The notes under the pieces were generated by a model. That model was not told the origin of the DNA and ran no database searches. It saw only the letters and a program-made list of their open reading frames with translations. The position numbers were made by a program, and so were the translations under genes. A stretch of 64,000 nt of DNA from Patiria pectinifera (Eukaryota; Echinodermata; Asteroidea; Valvatida; Asterinidae). Where the stretch lies: assembly GCA_029964075.1 (NCBI GenBank), contig CM057149.1:31324197-31388196 (forward strand). The letters are read 5' to 3'. Shown here one piece after another: positions 33,985 to 46,487 of the stretch (position 1 is its first letter; each line of letters starts with the position of its first letter).

Positions 33985-34305
33985 GTGCCGTGGCCTCGTG
34001 GTCTGGAGCATTTATTCGTGGTCTGCATGCAGGTTATGGGTTCGAGTCCAGCCTTAGGTTAGGGTGCGTGTGTCCTTGGGCAAGGCACTTGTTACTCTTT
34101 GCTTCTCCTCACCCAGGGGTAAATGGGTACCTGTGAGAGCAGAGATACATGTAGTTATTTTACCTGCTTTGCATTGAAATGGCAGCATTGAGTTGTATAC
34201 TCCCAGGGAGCTAAGATAGTATTAGGTATGTTTCATTGGCCCATGAGCAGGGTAATAATGATGTTCCACCTTGAGCACCAATACTGTGCGCTTTATAAAC
34301 ATTAC
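33985..34305 (+). mobile_element. tRNA-derived SINE
   Basis: The head GTGGCCTCGTGG plus the B box GGTTCGAGTCC (34039-34049) forms a tRNA-like Pol III promoter. The body has CTTGGGCAAGGCACTT, then CACCCAGGGGTAAATGGGTA, and the tail ends near GCGCTTTATAAAC. The same head and body occur at 51535-51820. Intronic in gene B. Confidence 0.85.
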
Positions 34306-34713
34306 ATATTTTGAATATTATTATTACTACACTAGCCATACTCGGTATAAACCTTGCAATCCTATAATATTTACAGCTTTTCTTGTTAGTCACACACCAG
34401 TAGGCACGTCATACCTCAGCGTGTCTCTCGTCATTGTATATGGAAAAACCAGACGGCACTCCAGTTAATTTTTTATCCCTGCATACATGTAAAACGAAAA
34501 AACCCATCAACGCTTCAAAGGTCAGATGGTACACATAGTATGATGTGGCTCTGGTTGTACATGTACATTGAAAGAGGAGATGAAATTACACTTGTCATAT
34601 GAGCTAATTCAAACTTCCCCAAGTGCTAAAATAATACTTTTTTTGACAGAATTGTAAACAATTTTAAGCTTCATTAAGAAGTTTTGTATGTTGTTGTTGT
34701 TATACATGTATTA

Positions 34714-35036
34714 GGCCAAGTAAAAAAATGAACCAGTTTCTTGTCCCTGCCGGCTTCCCATTTCCTGCCCACCCCTTTTTTTAAAAATTCATATACCGAT
34801 AGTTTTGTCAATGATGTCTTTTAAAATATTTTTTATTTCAACAAAATTGTAGCTACACATAGAAAGGGTGACTGACAGCTCCTTTGGCACTCTTTCGTAT
34901 CAGCAGTCAAGAAACGTAAAGAATCCATCTGCCATCTTGAAAAATCAGCCATCTTAGGAGAAAAAAATGGAGGGGGTGTTTCAATCTCCTTATGAACATT
35001 TAAAAAAAAAAAGATGAGAAATGTTTTTACTCGGCC
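34714..35036. mobile_element. PIF/Harbinger-like MITE, copy 2
   Basis: GGCCAAGTAAAAAAATGAAC at the left is inverted at the right (TTTTTACTCGGCC), with TTA directly outside both ends (34711-34713, 35037-35039). Inside, CAGTTTCTTGTCC, ATTGTAGCTACA and ATCTGCCATCTTG are shared with 30245-30716. No coding capacity. Confidence 0.8.
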
Positions 35037-38000
35037 TTATTGGTTAGGTGTGAAATTGAAAGACTTTTCACACAGCATTTTGCCAGTGACATCCAAGAGC
35101 AGTGCGGAGGTTTTTATGCATTACATGTATCTAGACTTAAATTTATGCATGGCTGAGCATAAACAATGCAAGGTCTGGCCTTAGACTAATTAAGCCACAC
35201 ATTTTTGCCATAGCCTCAATCCCTCGAAATTCTCCTTACTGTAAGGAGGATTTTGGTTAGGGTTATGAAGGTTAGTTGATTATATTTGTTTCTGCTACGC
35301 ACTGAGTTCCATAAAATTATGACATGCTGGATGTAAATTTCCTCTACCACTGACGTGCCAGTTGTGGCTGCATTTTTGACTGATACATGTACCTCAACCA
35401 TCCTTGCTATGCCTCAACCAAGTTACAGGTGCATTGAAAAGCCGTGCTCATTACCAACGCAAAGCCGTACGGCGCCAATAGCAACGGGGAAAATCCCCAC
35501 CTGGAACAATTCCCCGCAATTACCAATTAATTGGACTGGCTGGAAGCAAGGTGAATAATTAATTACTTCGGCAGCTAAACGAAGGCCAAAGGTATAATAC
35601 ATGTACTCGTAATTGGGATTTGATTAAAAAATATTTTTAAAAAGACAAGAACAATTCTACCGAGTACAGACAATTGACCTAAATTCCATTTTTGATAATG
35701 GCATGAGTGTTGTTTACCACTTTAAATGGCTGTCAGGAGAAAGCCATTATGCCTCACTACCCCCTCCCCCCCCCCATCTCCCACCCCCCTATCTCCCACC
35801 CCCCTCCCACAAACCCATTACTATAATCCTCTTCCCCAGTTCATTCCACACGATTAATAATTTGGGCCGTGTTGTAGCTATTTGATTAAGCTTAGATAAT
35901 GGCTTGTTTTTGCAGTATTTGCAATGCTCGCGCTGGAATTCCCAACTGTCCTGGATCAATAATCACTTAGTTTGACTTCATTTCTGACCGGTCCATGGGG
36001 CTTGACACAAAATAAAACATAGTATCAGGACTTTTACTCCCATGTTTTCTTCTTTTTTTATTTAGACTGTTTGAAACGGCATGTGTTCAGTATTGTAATG
36101 TTGAAAAAAAAACATGTTCCAAGATCTTGCATGATTTACTGTAGCAACACTGTAATACCTAAATTCAAGTTGGAAGTTAAAAGGTACAATGAAAGAATAG
36201 GCCTACATATTTGTGTACAACATTTGCTTTTGCTGTGTGGACTATAAACTAAATTGGGTAAAGTGGGGGCAGTATTTAAAATAAGTCAGTTTTATCCAAC
36301 AATAGTCGGCCAACCATCTTTGGAAATTGATTCGAAAATTCCAATTGTGTTTTTTCTTGAAAAATGACAGCACACCGGGTGCAATGATTTTACAGTACAC
36401 TTGAGACTATTAAATTTACAGTCAAGTACCAGTAAGGTATTTCATAATTTGGTAGTTTTGTTTTTTGATGTTTGCAAATGTATCTTTATCCTACGAAAGT
36501 CATGAAACCATTGTGGTATGATCAGCAATACACTTAACATGTAGCTTGTTTTGTAGATCATTTTTGTGCCACAAACTTTACTTTGACAGGTATGCATGTA
36601 CAGTATCTTCTTACTAGCACTGAAACACTAAATTTATCACTTTTTTTATGGGCAAATAAAAGTAGTCCCTGTAATTTTTTTTCAGGGTACATGTACTCGG
36701 TTATTTTTTTTTTTCATGAACTCAATCCTCACAACGTGTCAGCATTTCAGCATTTTGGTATAGATTTCAGATGATGTTCAGTCAACTGCAACGATAATGA
36801 TGTCAGTCCCTGATGAGTCGGTGACTCATAAAAATAACCAGTGCTCATTCATGCATAAATTATGGCCTCGTAAAGATGAAACAATATTTGTTTTTGTGTG
36901 GCACGTTTGTTTGGGTTACATCAAGGTACAGTAACTGCGATGAAATTACCCTTAAATTAGTCATACAAGAATCGCCAGTCAATTTAAACCCCTGTCCCTC
37001 CCCCCCCCCCCCCCCCCCATCTCAAGAAAAGAAAGATGACATGATGTGTTTGACAGTTGCTCCCCTGGAATAATTGCCCCTTCCTTATCAAATTTCACCA
37101 GGAATTTTTTTTCCCGTGTTTCACAACAAAAAATCAACAAAAAGCAAGGTCCTTGGAGTTTTCTGTGCCAAGACGAATTCCCCGAAGAACTTGTGAAAAC
37201 CCCTCAAAGTCAGGGACTTGACACGTCAAAATGTTTTTCTTGCATCGTAATCAGTCATCGGAGAAAGCCCATCAGCGTGCCCAAAATCAATTTGGATCGA
37301 GAAAAAAAAGTGTTGGAATTCACCTGAGAATGGAGAAGCATGAATCACGATTCTAGCATATTTTGGCCTTCCCCAATTTTTTTTTTTTTTCATTTTAAGC
37401 GTTAAGTTGACCATGCTCTTCAACAAATTCTATGTTTAAATGAAATTAAAACCGAAAAGCTCTTCTTCCCCTTTTTTGGGTCGTCAGTAACCCTCTGGTA
37501 GCTAACAGAAGATCCGTCCTGCGAGCAGACTGGCACCTCAGTTCTGGTCCATACATATCGACACTGATTGTGGGGCGGGAACCAGCCTAACCCTCGAGAA
37601 CAGAATTGTTTGAAGTTTCATAAATGATTTCAAGATTATAGGTTGACATGTCCATCTGTTAAGCATACTGCAAGCAAAATACGTTTCGTCAATGTCTGAA
37701 ATTGTCAATTACAAAAATTGTCCTGTGTGCATTCCTATGTTTTGTAACTGTACCGGTATATGTTGTCAATTGTGGAATCTTCAAAATACCTGTACATGTA
37801 CAAATGTACATGTACGTGTACATGTATCTCAAGGTGCATTTAGCTTTATGTACATTCTGCTGATTTGATGCATTCTCTGGATGTCATTACATGCTGACCA
37901 TTATCTTTACAGTGATCACAAATTCTTTTCTGTTAGACTTGTTTGCAAGTCCTTTGAACTGAGCAGTACATGTACATTTGTAAGTTGTACTGCTCAATAG

Positions 38001-39374
38001 TCAAATGTTTGATAGATTGTACCATGGAGGAATACATGTAAGCCATGATTGTACTATGCACATGTACTTGCACGTGTACATTGTATTTGTAGTAGAGTCA
38101 ATTTGAAGTAAATATTTTAACTGTTCTCAAAGGAAATTTTGCTCTGAATCTTCATAAATGAATTTCGACAGGCCTAACAACATATTGTTTTGAATTCAAA
38201 ACATTTTCTTAAAACTCCTTGAAGTTGCAGGTACAATAATTATTCATAAACCTTTGGGGTTTTTTTTTATCGCAAGGTCAAATATAACTGAGACCTTAGC
38301 ATGGAAAACAAGAGAATCTGACATGCATTAAAAGAGGGCTTTTTATTTTCAGTCAAGATTTTGCAGCTGTTGCATAGAAATACCCCATGAATATTGCGCC
38401 ACTTTCTCAAGCTTTCCAGCATTTTACTTCCACTGTAGCCTAAAAAGTTAGTCAGCTACATTTTCCTTCATTATCACATGATTGGAGCCCGAAAAAAATA
38501 CGAAAAAAAATACCAAAAAAATGAACAAGGGACGAGCTTCCTGGCCAGTCTACCTTCCAGGCTGAGCATTCTTCATCTCGGACTGATTACATGCTTGTTG
38601 GGCCTTAAGGAGAAGATGGTAGAAACTCATCAATTCTGTAGTGATTGGCCTTCGGTACCGGCACGTGAATGCAAACAATGCAGGGACGACTAGGGAGTCA
38701 CGCACATCCTCCTCATTGTGTTTGCCGGTCTTGCGGCCGCTTCCTTCAGGTGCTACACGAAAAAGTCACACCTCAACGATCAAATGTCGGGGAAAGCTGA
38801 GGGCCAAAAGCAGTCACTGGAATGATAATTGCAGCTGCCCTAGTGGTCAGAACATCTGAATGCAGAGGATGAATTAAAGACACCAAAGAAGTGCTCAGAG
38901 AAAATTAGATACTGCAATCAATTTTGAGCTGTCATATGAAGAGTTTGTTTCCAAATCGCGATACACTGCAGTTATACCATTATGTTACCTTTTAGAATGA
39001 TGCTCTCTCCTGACTGCCCAGAAACAATTTCGACGAAACCGAAAAATGAAGCTTAGAAACAGCTGTTATACTGTTTTTATTCTTCAAAGTTTCTGCCAAA
39101 TTTTCACCTTTTTTTCAAATGAATACATTGTGTTTCAGAAAAATTTCTTCATCTACAGTGCCAAATTCTGGCACTTATTTTCGATGCATGTAGGCTCCTG
39201 GTAGAGTACTAAAGTGACTGGACAGATCCATTTGTTTTGTGTAAATTTATACACGGTTGGAAAATTTCCAATTTATGACGGTACCCGGTAACTTCACATT
39301 TTTACCGGTACTTGTACATGATACCGGTATGCACATTTGTAAAAGCTGTAGAAAGAATTAGTTAAGTACTATTA

Positions 39375-39572
39375 TTACTCTAATCCAACATCACATTTTG
39401 TTTGATTCTGTTGGAGTGAGCACTACACTGGCAAACTGAGATGCTTCACATGGGGTTAGGCATATCCCTATAGTCAGAGTCCAACTGTTTGGGTGCAGAG
39501 TTTACCATTTGGTGGATTTTGCAAAAGTGAGTAAGGTTCCTGGTAAATCACTCAAGGGGGTTGGGTTTAGGA
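39375..39572 (-). mobile_element. piggyBac-like MITE, inverted diverged copy
   Basis: The reverse complement of this segment matches 62877-63091, with shared blocks such as CAGAGTCCAAC, GGGTGCAGAGTTTACCAT and GTTCCTGGTAAATCACTCAA (or their counterparts). Its terminal GGGGGTTGGGTTTAG is a decayed form of the GGGTTAA-type end. No intact TTAA duplication remains. Confidence 0.7.
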
Positions 39573-40977
39573 CTGTGAACCATGCTACAAAATTTTTGCA
39601 TCCTGTCATTTCGAGGTACATTGTACGTACGTGCATCTGTATGTTTCACGTGCGTACATTTGTCTTTTGCTGTCGGTTGTGAGACGTCTGCACCTGAATG
39701 TTAGGGTTCACGTTTTGAAATGTCAGACTTTTATCTCGGCTTGTTTATCAGTGTCAGTGTAAAAAAGTCACCAACAACACTTAAACCCAGCCCGGCTGTA
39801 CATCTTGATAATGCTGGCTGAAATGCGTGATTGAAATGCCGGGCTTGCAAGACCGCGGTCCACAGATCTGGCACTCACGACTTCCCCCCTTCAGGGGTTG
39901 GTGTCAAGTAAAACTAATGCTGTGTCAATTCAGAGCCGGAGATTTGACAGAATACTTGCAGAAGACGCTGGTATACAGTTCATAAATCAGCTTTTCATAC
40001 TGCACTCAGTGAGTTTGTTTATAAACCCAAGCTTTTGTGTTATCTTGATCTGTGTTATTGATAATTTTGAAATAATATCAAAGGAAATGGAAAGAAAATA
40101 GAAAGTCTGTTTGTTTTTTCAGTATTGTCTTTTTAAGATATGTGTTGGGTATTGTGAAATTACATAACTTGGACTCTACTGTTCGGCGGGCGGTAGAGAA
40201 AAGTTTACAGTGAGAGATTAGCATGACCACAGTTGTTGTTTGTTCAAATGGTAGGCTTTGGAAACCTGCTAAATGCATTTGGAAACTAATGCCAAAGCCA
40301 TAAGTGGAAGTTTGTGGTGACACCATGTGACAATAAGAGTCTCTTAGTGAGATCTCTGTGTGGTTTTAGGAAATCTGTGCAAAATTATTCTCAGAATACT
40401 GTCACCACAATCTTCCACTTATGGCCGACCACACCATACATACATTCAGACCTTACGTACCGATGCCAACGTTTTTCTCAAGAAATGAGGAAATCTGATG
40501 TACAGTATCTGCAGTAAACACAAACCAATATTTGTAGAATTTGTCATGATTTGCCCAGAGTTATTTACATGTAAGAAAGAAGCTGAAAGTGCAAATCACC
40601 CCTGTATCTGTGAAGTGTGAGTGAAAAACTTCATGTTCTCAAATAATGTTTTTATCATGCACAGAGAATGGCAACCCCCATCACATGGCAGTGAGCATTG
40701 TTATTGAGTCCTTCACAAGTCCGGTCGGAAGCAAATTACTAGTCGATTCTAGGGTTTAGTCACAAGTTACGAGTGAATGTACAGTACATGTACAACAACA
40801 AAGGAATGGCCTTGTCATAGTTCCTTTGAATAGCACGTAACTCGAGTTGGGACTGGATGACTTGTGATGGACTTTGAGGACTTGTGATAGACTTGACTAC
40901 CAAACTGTCACGTGATTCTCTCATAAGTCAAGGAGATGTTTCATTTCTTTCCTGTTTCCTCCTGGTCTCACCTACAG

Positions 40978-41085
40978 AAAGCATCCAGGGGCATCATGAA
41001 CTTCAGCAAGTCGGACCTGCTGCGTCTGCTGGGGTTACTGGAAGCCGAGCTGCAGGCCAGGGAGTTAGTCATTGCCAGCCTCAAG
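40978..41085 (+). CDS. CTTNBP2NL: Gene B exon: start of CortBP2 domain
   Basis: Acceptor CTGGTCTCACCTACAG and donor AAG/GTAAGA bound 36 codons, phase 0 to phase 0. The residues include MNFSKSDLLRLLGLLEAELQ followed by ARELVIASLK, the signature start of the cortactin-binding protein 2 N-terminal (CortBP2) domain: an SKxxLLxLL motif, EAELQARE and a conserved VI. In vertebrate CTTNBP2NL the protein begins MN just before this motif, so the internal ATG at 40996 is an alternative start. The related FILIP1 and FILIP1L proteins share this motif, but the 63.2-kb exon favours CTTNBP2NL/CTTNBP2. The domain is a coiled coil used for self-association and binding to STRIPAK components (family knowledge). 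Confidence 0.9.
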
Positions 41086-42640
41086 GTAAGATGGTGCAGG
41101 TGCTGTTGCCACGCTGTTTGTCCATGGCAGTGGGTGACGAAAATTGTCCCGATGTGGCAGCTCCAGGCTAAATTTGCATCTTTTATGGGGGGAGGGGGGG
41201 ATATGGCCATGGGGGGGGAGAATATGTTGCTGTGGGAAGAGTTTTGGAAGACATTATTCACACAGAAACTCAAAACACATGTGTCATAATCTAGCCTTTA
41301 GCCCTTGCACTTGCCCCAAACCTCCCTGCCTGTTTACCGTCCCAAACCGCCCCAGCGCTCTATGATTTTTATAGACTCATGGTTTTACTGAACACAATTG
41401 AATGCAAGTGCTATTTAAAGGGTTTACACATTGATCATAACCAAACAAGGAATTAAGAAAAGTCCAAAGAAGCACATTTTTCTTCCTCAATCTTCCACAA
41501 ATCTGAACGTCACACACTCAACCTTGTTTAGAAACCAACAAGTAAACATTCAATGACCTCCCAGACCCCCAAAACGACCCACTGCATTAACTCTGTTTGG
41601 ACAACTGTTTCATTGTTCAGCTGCGAAGATCCGGCTTTCTCCTACACTGATCTTACATGTAGCACAGAACTCCCACTCTGCGTTTTTATTGTATCACCCA
41701 GAAAGTACAGAGAAAGAAAGAATTTGAACACTGTCCATTTCCCGTCTTCCAGTGGGAATTGGGGTCAGCCACCTTAAAATGCTTGTTTTGCAGCTATTTT
41801 ACCAGGGATTTTGTGGGTGAATGGGGTTTGGCCATTATAACCCTGTGGGTGTTATGCCAGGATGCTGAAATGGCTCTGATACAGGGCAGGCTTCCGCACA
41901 CAGGGTTTTAACACTTGGAAGTTTTGTCCACATTATACCTTTTTTTTTTTAAGTTTGGAGGGGTGCACAGCAAGTGCAATGCACTGTAGTGAACCTTGTT
42001 CTACATGTATCGGTATGGTTGAACTGTTTGGGCCAGTTTGCAGAAATATTTTTGTTAACACGGGACGTTGCAATATACGGTACATAGATGTGTTCTGGTA
42101 TTTACGCAGAATATATGTAAGGTGCTGGTGCTGGGAAGTCAGTTGTGGGTAGGGGCCTACATGTTCATGTACATTGTATTTTGGTGCTGCATTGGGGATA
42201 GGCCTTAAAACAAGTTGTGTATAGCCCAGTTCGGAATAATTGTAGCATTTTTAATGTAGGTTTTGATGATAGGGATAGACTGAATTGCAGAAATCAGTGT
42301 CTCATTGCTAAATACTTTCCTTTTAGACTTTCAGACTTTCTTTTTAACCCTTCACTTGAAACTGATTCTTATTGCACTCAGGCCTATCTGTTAAGCAAAC
42401 AAGAAACAAGAAATGATCAAAACCATTTTGGGACTGTCTCGCCGGCAGACGTAATTGATACTCCAATTCCTGAAGAGACAACCAAACCAAAGATGATATC
42501 TCTCATTTCAAGTCTCTGGTTTTTCTCAGAAAAAAAACCAGATGGAAGTTTGTACTTATTCCGCTTGGTTTTAAACAACCACCTTGCGGTACCAGCTGCT
42601 ACATGTACATCAGATTCAAACCAGCCAACTGATTCCACAA

Positions 42641-42800
42641 GCTCGGTGGTCGAATGGTAAGACGTCTGTACTAGAAAGTAGGAGGTCGTGGGTTCGAGTC
42701 CCACCCGAGTCATTTTTGTTCCTCCAACTTTCACTCGGGAGTTAACACACTGAGTATACAGTGACACGTCGGTGAAGGGCAAAACCTGATATTGAACCAC
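42641..42800 (+). mobile_element. SINE with well-preserved tRNA-like head
   Basis: 42641-42711 has an A box TGGTCGAATGG, a D-stem GTC/GAC, a perfect T-arm GTGGGTTCGAGTCCCAC with B box GGTTCGAGTCC, and six pairs of a 7-bp acceptor stem (GCTCGG with CCGAGT). The anticodon arm is broken (TACT-AGAA-AGTA with a four-base loop), so this is not a working tRNA. The body continues with an ACTCGGGAGTTAACACACTG motif and a GTGACACGTCGGTGAAGGGC motif. It differs from the 34.0- and 51.5-kb SINEs. Confidence 0.7.
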
Positions 42801-45800
42801 CTCCCTGTTCCCCTGCCAAAAAAAGAAGATGCACTTCCAGCATAACTTAACCTCATTTTGTTCTTGGCCGAGACGAAGGACTTAATTTACGAGCCGGATA
42901 TTGCCAGCCCAATGACTTCCTGGGTCTTGATTGTTGTCTTGTTGCTCTTTTAGTTTTTTGAAGCAATTTTTTTTTCTTCTGAGACATCAGGAAGCGGTGG
43001 TTATTAGACTCATCCTCCCCCTGAATGACAGCTTTTAGTGTCTGTTCGGTCAGTGCTTCATTTTAAAGGGCCGGTGTTGTGAATGTGTTTAATCTTGAAC
43101 CTTTTGATGTTAGTTCAGTGGTTGCCAGTGAATATAAAATGGAGTTCACAAATGAAGCGAACAAAATAAAAAAAAAATTGTAAAGTTTATGAGTACGTGG
43201 TCCAAATAAAAATAATTTGAGCATACCGGGTACACCTTGACCAACATCTATTAAAATCCACAAAAATTGCAAAATGCAAAAAATAAATCCCGTCCTAACT
43301 ACCAACCCTATATTATTTTTGAAACTGCATGTAATCGAAAGCAGATGTATTTTTTGGTCTAATTGTAAATGAATCAGTGGTTGATTTAATAAAAATAGAA
43401 ACTGGATTATTTTTTTTAAATACATGTGTGCAGTAAAAAAATTATTTTTGGGGGATAAACTACATGTACTGTAGAAATGCAACCTGAATTTTGTCAATGT
43501 TTTTAATTGATTGTACAGAATCGAGGATTTGTACATAACAACTGCTCCTAGGGGTAACTTTACAAAACATGAACACGTCGGTATTTGATAATGGTATTGA
43601 CATGCACATGTATGCACAAAAAATTGTTGATATTCGTACTACATGTAGGGAGGGGGGTCTTCAACTGTAGTACCGTATGCACGTCTGTGAAAAAGTTGGA
43701 CCGCCCTCTAGTTGAGAGTTTTGCCGTTCCTTCAATTTCTTTCATTGCTTCTGAAGATGCTAATTATTGTCCCAAACCGGGACCTGGATCCTTTGGCTGA
43801 CACACATTGGCACACATGAACTATTGCTCACTGCTGTTCACAGCATCATGCCCATAACTGCCCAACATGCTTAACACCCTTGCTCAACCATAGCCATCCA
43901 TTATAAGGAATGGGAGGGGGTTATGGCCACGCCCCCTCCTATACAGGTTTTTCATGTCTGGCGGGCACTTTCCACCACTGAAAATGTCTGGCAGTGGCCA
44001 TTCATGATACCTGGGACTAGGCCCAACATTTTCCAGTAGGTTTCATTGGTTTAACTCACCAGCTGATCTAGCTCAATTTTGTGGCCCCTTTCTCATGGCC
44101 CTCCTGACCATACCCACCACAGTGTGCCCAGCAGACGTCCATTTCCTTACATTGGTATGCATGTGGATCATTGCTGCATACATGCAAATTGGTTAACTTT
44201 CCAGCTAGGCTGACCCCCCCTGGCTCCCGGTCTAATAGTGTAGGCAACTTAAAACTGACCCCCAAATTCCTTGAACTACTTCAAATTAAATGCTGGTCAG
44301 TAAAATGTATTCCCTGCAAGGAACAAGGTTCAAGGTACTGTGCCCTGTATAAACATCTGATCCCCAGTGAAGGCAACTAATTGTTCTAATTGGGGTGTTA
44401 ATGGCAATGCATTAGGATTAACCTGCAAGTCTAATCTGATAATCTCCTAATCCCCTGTGGGTCTGCCCAGGTAAAGACATGTGCCAGACAGTTAATCCTT
44501 TGCATAGGATGATCCTATAATCCTGTAAAGTCAATATTTTCAGCCTTGAGCCCTGGACAGTGTCAACACACATTCTGCAGTTGTAAGCAAGAAAAGTACG
44601 GATTTAATTTAAATAAAGCTAATATACATTATGACTCACTTATTTTTATTGACATGTTTTTATTATGCTTGTAGGCCAACAATAAATTTAAAATTTGTAT
44701 ATTGGATTGCAGTCAGCAAGTTCAACTCAAAACCTTCATCATAGTCATACAGGAAACATACATAATTTTCGTACATTGTACATGTTCATGTACCGGTTCA
44801 TGTTATCAGACATGCAATTTTTCCTCGGATCCCCTGATTTCTTCATTATTACTTCTTATGAATGCCAACACTATGAGCAACACTGTACAAAGTCGTGTGT
44901 GGTTTGGAGTGTCCTTGTGTTTTTTTCCTCTAAATTCCCAGTTGCATGCCTGTGTTACCAGTATGTACATGTACTACCTGTATGTACTGGTACTTCTACT
45001 AACCCATAAAATTATGTGTTTTACATATACTGTAAACAAAAAATGTTCTGCTTCTGATTACATGGCATTTGAAAATAGGGTAGGCAGGTAGGGATTTTTT
45101 TGGGGGAGGGGACTTCTGTTCATCATATTTTACATGTAGGTGTGTGTGTGTAGTCTAGGGTAAAAGGCAGTAATTAATTTTTTTGTTCCCCTCATTTTTC
45201 CTGAAAAAAATTAGGGTAGGGGCTGTCAAATTAGGGTACATGTAGGTAGGGTAACTGGAGGCAGAACTATTATTTATTTTGGGCCTAACCAAGGGACCAA
45301 AACATGACTGTTGGGGATCCTATGCCATTTATATTCAACTCTGCCTTTTGGCAGTGATGTTCCTATTTGTCATTCGGGATCCAAAAGTGAAGTATTTTGT
45401 ACAGCAAAATATTGAACATTTACGCCCACTTGTAAATGATCTACAAGTACCCCCTGGTAAATATATTAATTTCTGTATGTTAATAATGGCTAGAATATAT
45501 GCTTTCACCAAATAAATGCGAAACGAATTTCACTGGGCCAACGCACACGTATGCTTTTTCAGTGCACAGTATATCAAACACTGAGTGTTTACATTGGTGC
45601 CTCCTTTTCCCTGGAGAACCAAACATGAACAAACCAATTAGGAGAAAATTGCTTTGCTAACGAGTCCGAGAGCTCGGGCTTCAAATAATGACGTCTGCTC
45701 GTGGTCATGTGATCCCAGACTGTCAGCAGGATTGTTTTATTTTTGGGTACGGCAGCGGCAGGCAGGTTGTCTGGGCCGACGTGAAATGTCAAGCGGAGCG

Positions 45801-46412
45801 GGGAGGTACTTAAAGATAAAAGGGTATGGATAAAAACAGTGCCAATGCTGGCGATGATACGTACTGCTCTGTGTAGTCTTTTGGTTTGTGCCCAGTCCAG
45901 GTTTGTTTTTAAAGGTGCACTTTTGTCTGGAGATTGCCATACTTTAGTTTTCATATTATTTACCAGCCATATTTCAAAGGTTCGGGTTACTGAGAATCCA
46001 CCTAATGTCCAACCTTTATTGAGAAAATGTTGAAAGCACGGTTTGTTTACGTCAGATGTGGCTGCAATTTCCTTCCCTTGCCTACCGGTATATATGTATT
46101 TCCACCGTTTTTTAAAAACATTGAATTTGAGCCTTCCAGAAGAACGTGCCCCTTTAAGAACTGTCAACTTTTCAACCATCCAAAGCCCCGGCCTTGCCAT
46201 TCCATCATTTCCAATGGATAAGCTTGGCTCTTACATGTAAGCGGAATTGCGGTGAATTATGTAAATTTGTGTCATCAGCTGCATGATATACATTCTGTAT
46301 GTGTACACACATATTTTTGAAAAATAATTCAAACTGGTGAGAAGTGCTGGAGAAATAGTTTTGGTTCTAAAGTGGTTGGCTTCTTTTATTTTTTGCATGC
46401 CATGGGACTGAT

Positions 46413-46487
46413 CCATTAAGCCCCGCCCCATTAAGCCCCGCCTCATTAAGGCCCGCCCCATTAAGCCCCGCCCCATTAAGCCCCGCC
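46413..46487. repeat. 15-bp GC-box minisatellite, five units
   Basis: Five tandem units of CCATTAAGCCCCGCC (one with TCATTAAGGCCCGCC). Each unit contains GCCCCGCC, a match to the Sp1/KLF GC box, alternating with ATTAA, a homeodomain-type core. It is in the gene B intron. Confidence 0.9.

Larger units (their letters stand above)
26102..40977 (+). other. CTTNBP2NL: Gene B intron, 14.9 kb
   Basis: Non-coding between the GTAGGA donor and the acceptor TCTCACCTACAG. It carries a two-unit duplication (27645-27829), two Harbinger-like MITEs (30245-30716, 34714-35036), a CCTCAT-rich minisatellite (31108-31348), a GGAGGATT-rich element (33203-33500), a SINE (33985-34305) and an inverted piggyBac-like copy (39375-39572). 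TACATGTA-type words are very frequent, for example at 28410, 28465, 29380-29420, 37795-37825 and 37970. No further exon was found, though a small one could be missed. Confidence 0.55.

Noticed and set aside
42217-42660. 147-codon plus-strand frame and overlapping 127-codon minus-strand frame
   Set aside because: Both run into the SINE at 42641, and the minus-strand translation has residues typical of translated SINE sequence. No splice support.
42641-42711. Functional tRNA gene
   Set aside because: A and B boxes and the T-arm are good, but the anticodon arm does not form a 5-bp stem with a 7-base loop and the acceptor has a mismatch. SINE body sequence follows.
43063-43617. 184-codon minus-strand open frame with hydrophobic stretches
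   Set aside because: AT-rich low-complexity translation (Phe/Leu/Ile from poly-A and poly-T on the other strand). No family resemblance.
45589-46200. 203-codon minus-strand open frame
   Set aside because: A frame of this length is expected about once by chance in 64 kb at this composition. The translation is not recognised, and no neighbouring exons fit.
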